Assembly (NCBI GenBank): GCA_905203195.1
Contig: CAJKVD010000019.1
Location: forward strand, 1 to 8,885
Reading direction: 5' to 3'
Source: an uncultured Clostridium sp.
GTDB lineage: Bacteria; Bacillota; Clostridia; TANB77; CAG-508
Length of the DNA stretch: 8,885 nucleotides
Shown in pieces: positions 1 through 7,350 of the stretch (its first letter is position 1; each line of letters begins with the position of its first letter). Position numbers and translations under genes: made by a program. The notes under the pieces are model-generated. The model had not been told where the DNA came from. It ran no database searches and was given only the letters and a program-made list of their open reading frames with translations.

Positions 1-227
1 TCTTCCTTTATATTTTGCTCTTAAAGTGTCCAGATATAAGAACAAACCAAATCCCTTAATTAGGATGTATATGACCAGTTATAAAACAAAGATAGATGAC
101 AAAGTTTGTTAATAAAAAATGAAAGGGAGCTTATGTCTACTACTATTTTAAGGCACTGCTAACCACAGGCCTTTTTATTCATATATCAAAAAATAGTAAA
201 AATTAAAGACTAAGCTAGAAATAGTAT
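1..227. other. Intergenic region upstream of the reverse transcriptase, with a possible gene tail
   Basis: Frame 2 on the + strand is open from the window edge and stops at TAA 110-112, leaving 36 residues (LPLYFALKVSRYKN... to ...DDKVC). This may be the C-terminal end of a gene that enters from the left, but I recognise no family in it and it is short enough to be chance. The rest holds a tiny SD-preceded ORF (ATG 133, stop 160-162) and a terminator-like hairpin (150-176). A DGR template repeat is often close to its reverse transcriptase, so this is where one might be sought. I see no adenine-mutable repeat here and no second copy of any part of it elsewhere in the window. Confidence 0.3.
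150..176 (+). terminator. Probable Rho-independent terminator upstream of the RT gene
   Basis: The arms AAGGC and CTG (150-154, 156-158, with one bulged A) pair with CAG and GCCTT (166-173) around a 7-base loop, and T172-176 follows. It would end transcription arriving from the left before the reverse transcriptase gene. The stem is only 8 bp, so strength is uncertain. It also overlaps a 9-codon ORF (133-162) preceded by AAAGGGAG, so a small attenuator-like leader is a remote alternative. Confidence 0.45.
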
Positions 228-1184
228 ATGAAAAGATTAGGAAATTTATATAAAGATATATATGATTTAGATAATATAGAAAAAGCATATAAAGAAGTAT
301 GTAAAAACACTAGAAATGAAAGAAAAGTATTCAATATGAAACAATATAAGGCAATATATATATCAAGAATTTATAATACACTTGTAAATAGAGAATATAA
401 AGTAGGACCATATAATAAATTTATAATATATGAACCCAAAGAGAGACAAATAGTGAGTCAAGGAATACAAGACAAAGTCATAAACCATCTAGTAGCAAGA
501 TATATTTTATATCCAGCAATTCTACCATGCCTTATAGAAACAAATGTAGCAAGTAGAAAATATAAAGGAACAAAAGCAGGCATACAATACCAACAGGAAT
601 TCATAAGAAAATGCAATGTAAAATATAAATCATATTATATATTAAAATGTGATGTCTCTAAATTTTTCGCCAGCATAAATCATGAAATATTAAAACAAAA
701 ACTAACAAAAAGGATTAAAGATAAAGAAGCATTAAAAATAGTATTCGATTTAATAGATAGCAATGATCAAGGCTTATACATAGGCTCAATGGCAAATCAA
801 GTTTTAGCTATTTTTTATTTAAACGATTTAGATAAATTCATAAAAGAAAAATTAAAAATTAAATATTATGTGCGATACCAAGATGATATGCTTTTATATC
901 ATGAGTCTAAGCAGTATTTACAATATTGTTTTAAAGAAATAGAAAAATTTTTAGAAAAAGAAAAGTTAAAATTAAATTTAAAAAGTAGAATATATAAAAA
1001 TACTAATAATTATACTTTTTTAGGTAGAAATCCTAAAGGAAAATATGTACGATACAGAAATGTAAAAAGAAAAATTAAAGCAAAAAAATATTTATACAAT
1101 ACAAAGCGAATTAACCTATATAGCATGTGTAGTACATATAATAGTTACCAAGCACTGTTATGTACACATTTAAATAAAAAATAA
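228..1184 (+). CDS. Reverse transcriptase, diversity-generating-retroelement type (orphan in this window)
   Basis: RNA-directed DNA polymerase of 318 residues. In order along the protein are RT1-like EPKERQIVSQGIQDKVINH (69-87), the KYKGTKAG segment (111-118), catalytic Asp142 in LKCDVSKFFASI, RT4-like GLYIGSMANQ (182-191), and the active-site YQDD (217-220, Asp219/Asp220). A short basic thumb and FLGR (264-267) follow. The IGxxxxQ form of motif 4, in place of the QGxxxSP of group II introns and retrons, is the hallmark of DGR reverse transcriptases. There is no maturase or HNH domain. DGR enzymes copy a template repeat with adenine-directed mutagenesis into a target gene. Here no avd-type accessory gene, target gene or repeat pair is visible. 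No Shine-Dalgarno sequence precedes ATG 228, so translation may be weak. The next gene starts 32 bases downstream. RT identity is firm, DGR membership is likely, and function is inferred. Confidence 0.85.
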   Translation: MKRLGNLYKDIYDLDNIEKAYKEVCKNTRNERKVFNMKQYKAIYISRIYNTLVNREYKVGPYNKFIIYEPKERQIVSQGIQDKVINHLVARYILYPAILPCLIETNVASRKYKGTKAGIQYQQEFIRKCNVKYKSYYILKCDVSKFFASINHEILKQKLTKRIKDKEALKIVFDLIDSNDQGLYIGSMANQVLAIFYLNDLDKFIKEKLKIKYYVRYQDDMLLYHESKQYLQYCFKEIEKFLEKEKLKLNLKSRIYKNTNNYTFLGRNPKGKYVRYRNVKRKIKAKKYLYNTKRINLYSMCSTYNSYQALLCTHLNKK

Positions 1185-1216
1185 GCATAAAATAAAAGTA
1201 GAAGAAGGAGGGAACA

Positions 1217-2846
1217 ATGACTAAAGCAAAAAAGAAACAAACAAACAAACAAGGATTTTTACAAGGAGTAATAACCCTAATGTTTTCACAAGTACTAATA
1301 AAACTATTAGGAATGGTATATACCCTATACTTAACAAACAGACAGGGATTTGGAGACAAAGGAAATGGAATAGTATCAAGCAGTTATCAAATCTATGCAA
1401 TGCTATTAACAATTTCATCAATAGGAGTACCAAATGCAATATCAAAACTAGTATCAGAAAAAGTAGCAATAGGAGACAATAGGGGAGCATATAGAATATT
1501 CAAAGTAGCATTTGCAACATTTGCAGTAATAGGACTAGTAGGAAGTTTAATGCTATTTTTAGGAGCCCATGTAATAGCATATAATTGGCTACAAATACCA
1601 GAAGCAGAAATGACACTAGTAGCACTATCACCAGCAATTTTTTTTGTAGCAATAGCATCTGTCATGAGAGGATATTTTAATGGAAGACAAGAGTTAAAAG
1701 CAACAGCAAGATCACAAACACTAGAACAAGTATTTAAAACAGTACTAACAATAATAATAGTAGAAATAGTAGCAATACTTTCAAAAGTATCAACAGAATG
1801 GATGGCAGCAGGAGCAACACTTGCAACGACACTTGCAACATTTGCAGGATTTGGATATCTATATATGTATTACCAAACAGAAAAAAGAGAAATAGCAAAA
1901 GAAATAAGGGAAACAACAAATTATAAATACGAAAGAGTAAAAAGCATAATAAAAAAAGTATTATTAGTTTCAACACCAATAGCACTAACTGCAATAATGT
2001 CATCATTAAATAAAAATATAGACTCATTTACAGTAGTACGAAGTTTAAAACAATTCATGTCAGAAGACGAAGCATTAGCTCAATACGGAATCTTAGGTGG
2101 AAAGGTTGATATGCTAACAAGTTTACCACTTTCAATAAATGTAGCATTTTCAACAGCACTAGTACCAGCAATATCAGCAGCAAAAGCAAGAAAAGACAAA
2201 AAAACAATAACAGAAAAAACATCATTTTCTTTGTTAATATCAATGCTAATAGGACTACCATGCACAGTAGGAATGTTCATATTTGCAGGACCAATATTAA
2301 GTTTACTGTTCCCAAATGCAAGTGCAGGAGAAGCAATATTACAAATAAGCGCACTAACAATAATATTTACAATATTAGACCAAACAATAAATGGGGCATT
2401 ACAAGGATATGGAAAATTAATGATACCAACAATAGCATTTGGATGCCGGAGTACTTGCAAAACTGGTGTTAAATTTAATACTAGTACCAAATCCAGCATT
2501 TGGAGCATGTGGAGCAGCATGGGCATCAGTAGCATGCCATGTAATAGCATTTACAATAGCAAGTACAGCACTAAGAAAAAATATAAAATTAAATTTATCA
2601 ATGTCCAAAATTTTAATAAAACCAGTAATAGCAGTAGTAATTATGGGAATATGCTCATATTTTACATATTCTGTATTAACAGGTATAATTGCCAAAAAAT
2701 TGGCTACACTAATAGCAATAATAGTAGCAATGATAATTTATGCATTGGCAATAGTAGCATTAAGAGTATTTTCAAAAGAAGAAATATTACAATTACCTAG
2801 TGGTAATAAAATATACAAACTTTTAGAAAAAATGAAAATTTACTAA
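1217..2846 (+). pseudogene. SpoVB/YtgP-like polysaccharide (lipid) flippase, interrupted by a frameshift
   Basis: Multi-pass membrane protein of the MOP/MVF flippase superfamily, the family of SpoVB, YtgP and MurJ, which move lipid-linked cell-wall or polysaccharide precursors across the membrane. It starts at ATG 1217, seven bases after AAGGAGG (1204-1210). The N-terminal GFLQGVITLMFSQVLIKLLGMVY and the GVPNAISKLVSE segment are typical. The first frame keeps family character up to about PTIAFG (base 2443) and then turns into a Ser/Asn-rich nonsense tail ending at 2800. Family sequence resumes one base over as AGVLAKLVLNLILVPNPAFG and runs through more hydrophobic helices to TAA 2844-2846. 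Removing one base within 2436-2450 (for example the T of GGATGCC, or one T of TTT at 2438-2440) restores 542 residues, a normal family length. Such a protein would be inactive if the shift is real, and a sequencing or assembly error is an equal possibility. Which flippase subfamily is not resolved. Confidence 0.85.
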
Positions 2847-2972
2847 AAAACAAATAAAAAATACCTAAAAAGCATTAAAACCCTAAAAAATAAACAAAAT
2901 TTAAAAAAATAACAAAAAAAAAGAAGGATTTAATCGAAAAATGGCGAATAATTTTAAGTAGTAGTACAGTTA

Positions 2973-3001
2973 TTGCTTAGTTCAGGCGATAAACGTACAT
3001 A
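2973..3001 (+). promoter_or_regulatory. Candidate promoter for the HU gene
   Basis: TTGCTT (2973-2978) and TACATA (2996-3001) are separated by 17 bases and lie just upstream of the AGGAGGT ribosome binding site at 3017-3023, giving a very short leader. Both hexamers are imperfect, so this is tentative. The preceding stretch 2847-2960 is A-rich and featureless. Confidence 0.35.
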
Positions 3002-3030
3002 AACATTTAATCTTATAGGAGGTAATTTAA

Positions 3031-3309
3031 ATGAACAAAGCTGAATTAATCGCAGCAATAGCTGCAAAAACAGGAGACACAAAAAAAGTAGCAGAATCAT
3101 CAGTTAATGCATTTGTAGATGTAATAACAGAAACACTTCAAAAAGGAGACAAAGTTCAACTAGTTGGATTTGGATCATTCGAAGTAAGAAAAAGAGCTGC
3201 TAGAAAAGGTAGAAACCCTCAAACTAAAGAAGAAATCAAAATACCTGCATCAAAAGCTCCAGTATTCAAAGCTGGTAAAGCATTAAAAGATTTAGTAAAC
3301 AAAAAATAA
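3031..3309 (+). CDS. hup: DNA-binding protein HU
   Basis: Small basic nucleoid protein of 92 residues, which acts as a dimer that bends and compacts DNA. The N-terminal [16 protein letters not shown] helix pair, GFGSF (46-50), and the DNA-binding arm with RNP (61-63, the intercalating Pro at 63) followed by [21 protein letters not shown] are all standard HU/IHF family features. The length is exactly that of bacterial HU. An AGGAGGT ribosome binding site lies seven bases before ATG 3031, consistent with high expression. The gene appears monocistronic, ending in the hairpin at 3338-3366. Distinction from IHF rests on length, overall sequence and the Gram-positive context. Confidence 0.96.
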   Translation: MNKAELIAAIAAKTGDTKKVAESSVNAFVDVITETLQKGDKVQLVGFGSFEVRKRAARKGRNPQTKEEIKIPASKAPVFKAGKALKDLVNKK

Positions 3310-3337
3310 GAAAATAAATAACATATAAATATATGAA

Positions 3338-3366
3338 AAGGACTTCTTTTTAGAAGCCCTTCTTTT
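3338..3366. terminator. Shared bidirectional terminator between hup and aspS
   Basis: The arms AAGG-A-CTTCT (3338-3347) and AGAAG-C-CCTT (3352-3361) pair around a TTTT loop, with one A/C mismatch, and CTTTT follows on the + strand. Read on the - strand the same hairpin is followed by TTTTC, and the aspS stop codon (3369-3371) is only a few bases before it. The two convergent genes can therefore share it. Confidence 0.75.
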
Positions 3367-3368
3367 AA

Positions 3369-5114
3369 TTATTTAGTAACAGCAATATGCACATCATGCA
3401 ATTGATCACGCCTAACAAATCCAGGAGCACCCATCATCAAATCCTCAGCTTTACTATTAAGAGGAAAAGCAATAACTTCTCTAATAGTATCAGAATCAGA
3501 CAAAAGCATAAGCATTCTATCAACACCAGGAGCAATTCCAGCATGTGGTGGTGCACCAAACTGAAAAGCAGTATACAAAGCACCAAATTTAGTTTTAACC
3601 TCATCTTCAGTGTAGCCAGCCATGGTAAAGGCCTTAACCATAATATTAATATCATGATTACGAACAGCACCAGAAGATAACTCAATACCATTACAAACAA
3701 TATCATATTGATAAGCTAAAATATCCAAAGGATTTTGATTTTCCAAAGCATCTAAACCACCTTGAGGCATAGAAAATGGATTATGGCTAAAAGCAATATT
3801 ATCATGTTCATCCAATTCAAACATAGGAAAATCAATTATCCAACAGAATTGAAAAACATCATTATCAATTAAGTCTAGTCTTCTGCCCAATTCCATTCTT
3901 ATTTGACCAGCGAGTTCTGAGGCTCTTTTTTCATTATCAGCTATAAAGAAAATAGTATCATCTTTATTCAAGTCAGCTATTTTGATCAAATCTTGCTTTA
4001 ATTCATCAGGAATAAATTTATCAATAGGACCTTTAAAACTCATATCCTCTTGAACTTCCAAATAACCTAGGCCAGCCATACCAATAGACATTGCATAATC
4101 AAGCATTTTTTCATGGAAGCCTTTAGACATATGGCCAGAAACTTTAATAGCTCTAACAGTCCTATTAATAAAAGGTTTAAAAGTACATTTTTTAAAGAAA
4201 TTAGATAAATCAATAATATATAAAGGATTTCTTAAGTCAGGCTTATCAGAACCATATTTTAACATAGCTTCTTTATATGTGATTCTTGGAAATGGATAGT
4301 TAGCAATTTTTTTATCAGAAAACTTTTTAAAGGTATTGTACATAACAGGTTCCATGACATTAAAAACATCTTCTTGATTAGCAAAGCTCATTTCCATATC
4401 TAATTGATAGAATTCACCAGGGGCTCTATCAGCACGAGCATCCTCATCCCTAAAACAAGGAGCAATCTGGAAATATTTATCAATGCCAGAAACCATTAAC
4501 AATTGTTTAAATTGTTGAGGAGCTTGTGGTAAAGCATAGAATTTACCAGGATGTAACCTACTAGGAACCAAATAATCTCTTGCACCTTCTGGAGAAGAAC
4601 TTGTTAATATTGGAGTTTGAACCTCTAAAAAACCTTGTTCAATCATTTGAGTTCTCAAATATTGAATAACTTTACTACGTAATATAAGATTATTTTTTAA
4701 TCTATCATTTCTTAAATCTAAGTAACGATATTGCAAACGCAAATCTTCTCTAATATCTTGTTTTGTATTGATTTCAAAAGGTAAATTTTTTGTTCTTTTA
4801 CCCAAAACAGTAATTTCTTCAATTCGAATTTCAACTAAACCTGTTTTTAATTTTGGATTTATAGTTTCTTCATCACGTTTTTTTACTTCTCCATAAACTG
4901 TAACAGTAGATTCTAAAGGAATATGAGAAGCAAAATCAACATCTTCAGCTTTTCCAGAAGTTACAACTTGTGTAATTCCATACATATCTCTAATATCTAA
5001 AAAAACTAAACCTCCTAAATCACGAATAGTTTGAACCCAGCCTGATATTTTAACTTTTTTACCAATATCAGAAAGGCTAATTTCATCACACTTATGTGTT
5101 CTGTACTCATTCAT
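3369..5114 (-). CDS. aspS: Aspartyl-tRNA synthetase, probably non-discriminating
   Basis: Class IIb synthetase of 581 residues that charges tRNA(Asp) with Asp. The N-terminal OB-fold anticodon domain spans about 1-105 (ISGWVQTIRDLGGLVFLDIRD). The catalytic core includes SSSPEGARDYLVPSR (172-186), QAPQQFKQ (197-204) and motif 2 FRDEDARADRAPGEFYQLD (221-239). The bacterial GAD insertion lies at about 290-420 and motif 3 is GAPPHAGIAPGVDR (520-533). PGEF after motif 2 Arg, NGIELSSGAVRNH and PPHAGIAPG match, from memory, the AspS form of alphaproteobacteria and the second clostridial AspS. These often also charge tRNA(Asn), which suits the adjacent gatCAB. Non-discrimination is inferred, not shown. 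The start is ATG 5112-5114, six bases after AGGAGGT (5121-5127). The gene has its own promoter and a T-box leader. Its codons end more often in T than those of its + strand neighbours. Confidence 0.96.
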   Translation of the reverse strand: MNEYRTHKCDEISLSDIGKKVKISGWVQTIRDLGGLVFLDIRDMYGITQVVTSGKAEDVDFASHIPLESTVTVYGEVKKRDEETINPKLKTGLVEIRIEEITVLGKRTKNLPFEINTKQDIREDLRLQYRYLDLRNDRLKNNLILRSKVIQYLRTQMIEQGFLEVQTPILTSSSPEGARDYLVPSRLHPGKFYALPQAPQQFKQLLMVSGIDKYFQIAPCFRDEDARADRAPGEFYQLDMEMSFANQEDVFNVMEPVMYNTFKKFSDKKIANYPFPRITYKEAMLKYGSDKPDLRNPLYIIDLSNFFKKCTFKPFINRTVRAIKVSGHMSKGFHEKMLDYAMSIGMAGLGYLEVQEDMSFKGPIDKFIPDELKQDLIKIADLNKDDTIFFIADNEKRASELAGQIRMELGRRLDLIDNDVFQFCWIIDFPMFELDEHDNIAFSHNPFSMPQGGLDALENQNPLDILAYQYDIVCNGIELSSGAVRNHDINIMVKAFTMAGYTEDEVKTKFGALYTAFQFGAPPHAGIAPGVDRMLMLLSDSDTIREVIAFPLNSKAEDLMMGAPGFVRRDQLHDVHIAVTK

Positions 5115-5143
5115 TTTTATACCTCCTATTTTTATTGAACGTC

Positions 5144-5177
5144 AAAAAAACGCCCAATGCATAAATATGCAGGGACG
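5144..5177 (-). terminator. Regulated intrinsic terminator of the aspS T-box
   Basis: On the - strand CG-CCC-TGCATA pairs with TATGCA-GGG-CG across a two-base loop, with small bulges, and seven Ts follow (5144-5150). Its 5' arm begins right after the T-box antiterminator segment, as needed for mutually exclusive folding. Uncharged tRNA bound to Stem I and the UGGU bulge would disfavour this hairpin. Confidence 0.85.
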
Positions 5178-5356
5178 AAATAATCCGCGGTACCACCCAG
5201 CTTGAAAATATAAAAATATTTTCCACTTTATTAAATATACTCCAATGTGTTTCACAAATTAGGTTGACCTTAAAGGGTTTACAGCCGATGACCCTTATTC
5301 TCTAAAAGTAATTTCTAATTGCTTTGCATTGTACAAGCGCATTTTTATTTTTATTG
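5144..5356 (-). ncRNA. T-box riboswitch leader of aspS
   Basis: tRNA-sensing transcription attenuator. The T-box core AAGCTGGGTGGTACCGCGG lies at 5185-5203 (- strand), and its bulge reads UGGU. Stem I can be folded from base pairing of 5327-5331 with 5243-5247, 5315-5320 with 5257-5262, 5305-5309 with 5267-5271, and an apical hairpin 5291-5296 with 5273-5278 whose loop CATCGGCTG is typical of the family. The specifier side of the internal loop reads TGTGAAACA, in which AAC (5249-5251) sits directly before the closing A. CAC (5247-5249) overlaps it but would enter the base stem. No GAC or GAU occurs in the leader before the antiterminator. The terminator at 5144-5177 competes with the antiterminator. 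Confidence 0.93.
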
Positions 5357-5362
5357 TTTACT

Positions 5363-5391
5363 ATTTTACATACTTTATCCGAATTTGTCAA
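5363..5391 (-). promoter_or_regulatory. aspS promoter (sigma-A type)
   Basis: On the - strand a perfect -35 box TTGACA (5386-5391) and -10 box TAAAAT (5363-5368) are separated by 17 bases, placing the transcript start near 5356, ahead of the T-box Stem I. It lies back to back with the gatC promoter. Confidence 0.8.
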
Positions 5392-5411
5392 GAAAAAATT
5401 AAAAAGTTTAC

Positions 5412-5440
5412 TTGTAATTTTAAAAAAACCGTTATATAAT
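5412..5440 (+). promoter_or_regulatory. gatCAB promoter (sigma-A type)
   Basis: -35 TTGTAA (5412-5417) and a perfect -10 TATAAT (5435-5440) are separated by 17 bases. The start would be near 5447, giving a leader of about 24 bases with the ribosome binding site AGGAGA (5458-5463). There is no room for a T-box on this side, so control of gatCAB differs from that of aspS. The two -35 boxes are 20 bases apart and point away from each other. Confidence 0.7.
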
Positions 5441-5470
5441 ATGGAAAATAAAAAAATAGGAGATGATTGC

Positions 5471-5758
5471 ATGAAAGTAAGCAAAGAAGAGATATTGCAT
5501 ATAGCAAAACTAGCAGATCTAACATTAAATGACAATGAAGTAGAAACATACTTAGAACATTTGCAAGACATATTAGAATTTGCAAACACAGTAAACAATG
5601 CACCAGTAGAAGGACTAGATATAACAATAGGAGCGAACGAAGCAAAAAATGTATTCAGAAAAGACGAAGTAAAAATATTTGAAGATAGACAAGCACTATT
5701 ACAAAATGCACCAGAAAAAGAACAAAATATGTTTAAAATACCAAAAGTAATAAGCTAG
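5471..5758 (+). CDS. gatC: Aspartyl/glutamyl-tRNA amidotransferase subunit C
   Basis: Small subunit (95 residues) of the GatCAB amidotransferase. It wraps around GatA and stabilises its contact with GatB. The start is ATG 5471, eight bases after AGGAGA. The longer open frame to 5324 runs through the promoter and is not used. [25 protein letters not shown] is the usual N-terminal helix, and the tail with [16 protein letters not shown] matches the conserved GatC C-terminus. It is first in the operon gatC-gatA-gatB, with 8 bases between its TAG and the gatA ATG, so translational coupling is likely. Confidence 0.95.
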   Translation: MKVSKEEILHIAKLADLTLNDNEVETYLEHLQDILEFANTVNNAPVEGLDITIGANEAKNVFRKDEVKIFEDRQALLQNAPEKEQNMFKIPKVIS

Positions 5759-5766
5759 GGAGGAAG

Positions 5767-7242
5767 ATGAAAATGGAAATCACAGAATTAACAGTTCACG
5801 AATTAATTGAAAAATTAAAAAATAAAGAGCTAACATCAACAGAAATAACACAAAGCTATGTAGACAAAATAAAAGAAAAAGAACCAGAAGTACAAGCATT
5901 TGTAACAACATTAGAAGACGAAGCTCTAAAACAAGCAAAAGAAATAGACGAAAAGAGAGCATCAGAACAAATAAAAAATGACTTAGCAGGAATACCAATA
6001 GGAATAAAAGACAATATGTGTACAAAAGGAATAAAAACAACATGTAGTTCACATATGTTAGAAAACTTTGTATCACCATATGATGCAACTGTTGTAGAAA
6101 AACTAAAATCAGAAAACCTAATAGACTTAGGAAAACTAAATATGGACGAATTCGCAATGGGAGGATCAACAGAATATTCATATTTCCACAAAACATATAA
6201 TCCATGGAATTTAAACAAAGTACCAGGAGGATCATCAGGAGGAAGTGCAGCAGCAGTAGCAGCAAACATGGTACCATGGGCATTAGGAAGTGACACAGGA
6301 GGATCAATAAGACAACCATCAAGTTTTTGTGGAGTAGTAGGATTAAAACCAACATATGGGCTAGTATCACGTTATGGACTAGTAGCATTTGCATCATCAT
6401 TAGACCAAATAGGTCCAATAACAAAAGATGTAGAAGATTCAGCAATACTATTAAATTTAATAGCAGGACATGACGAAAAAGACACAACATCAGCAGATAT
6501 AGCTAAAAAAGATTATACAAAAAATCTAAAAAATGATATAAAAGGAAAGAAAATAGGAGTACCAAAAGAATTCTTTGGAGAAGGAATAAATGCAGAAGTA
6601 AAAGAAAAATTACAAGAAGCAATGGAAACATACAAAGAGCTAGGAGCAGAAGTAGAAGAATTCTCATTAGACATAGCAAAATACTCATTAGCAACATATT
6701 ATATAATCGCATGTGCAGAAGCAAGCTCAAACTTAGGAAGATTTGACGGAATACGTTATGGATACAGAACACCAGAATTTTCAAACCTAAAAGAATTATA
6801 CAAAAAATCAAGAAGTGAAGGATTTGGACCAGAAGTAAAAAGAAGAATAATTTTAGGAACATATGTATTATCCTCAGGATATTACGATGCATATTACAAA
6901 AAAGCACAACAAGTACGTACATTAGTAATGAATGAATTCCAAAAAGCATTTAAAAAATATGATGTAATATTAACACCAACATCACCAACAGTGGCATTTG
7001 ACATAGGTTCAAAATCAAACAATCCATTAGAAATGTATTTAGCAGACATATGCACAGTATCTGTAAATATAGCATGATTGCCAGGAATTTCTATTCCATG
7101 TAGAGTTGACAAAGAAGGAATGCCAGTTGGAATGCAATTAATAGGAAACAAATTTGAAGAAGAAAAATTATTAAATATGGCATATGTTTTTGAACAAAAA
7201 ACAAAATTTAGAGAAAAATATGCACCAGAATTAAAGAAATAA
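5767..7242 (+). pseudogene. gatA: Aspartyl/glutamyl-tRNA amidotransferase subunit A, with an in-frame UGA
   Basis: Glutamine-hydrolysing amidase subunit that releases ammonia for amidation of Asp-tRNA(Asn)/Glu-tRNA(Gln) by GatB. The amidase signature is intact. Lys81 (GIKDN), cis-Ser156 (GGSSGGS) and nucleophile Ser180 (DTGGS) form the Ser-cis-Ser-Lys triad (numbering from ATG 5767). ATG 5773 is an alternative start with better spacing from GGAGG. Codon 437 (7075-7077) is TGA exactly where the conserved Gly of [13 protein letters not shown] is expected (GGA to TGA). The frame then continues as [23 protein letters not shown] to TAA 7240-7242, for a total of 491 codons, which is a normal length. 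A second conserved Gly nine codons later is AGA (Arg). If real, the truncated 436-residue product lacks the last part of the core and is probably inactive. A consensus error is also possible. Confidence 0.93.
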
Positions 7243-7350
7243 CAGCAATTCAAAATTAAAATCCTATTAGAAAATTTAAAGACAAAAAAAGGTTAAAAAA
7301 TTTCAATATTATTTATGTCTTTGAAGCAAAGCAAGAAAGGAATGAAAAAA

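Noticed and set aside
228..1184. Group II intron maturase or retron reverse transcriptase
   Set aside because: There is no X/maturase or endonuclease domain and no intron RNA ends. Motif 4 is IGxxxxQ rather than QGxxxSP, and no retron-like msr/msd structure is evident upstream.
2699..2765. Repetitive AATAGTAGCA motifs in the flippase gene
   Set aside because: They are explained by Ile/Val/Ala codons (ATA, GTA, GCA) of a transmembrane helix under strong A-ending codon bias.
2930..2950. Possible Spo0A box (TAATCGAAAAAT) upstream of hup
   Set aside because: It matches only part of the TGTCGAA core and lies in A-rich sequence where such matches arise by chance.
5780..6490. Long - strand open frame (236 codons, very Leu-rich) opposite gatA, and similar frames opposite spoVB-like and gatB
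   Set aside because: They are antisense shadows of A-ending codons. They have no ribosome binding sites or family sequence, and lie wholly within well-recognised genes.
7075..7077. Alternative genetic code with UGA as Gly (SR1/Gracilibacteria) or Trp (Mollicutes)
   Set aside because: Only one in-frame UGA occurs among some 2,700 codons while GGA and TGG are used throughout. The spoVB-like gene has a separate frameshift, and the T-box and gene types are clostridial. A UGA-Gly code would give many such codons.
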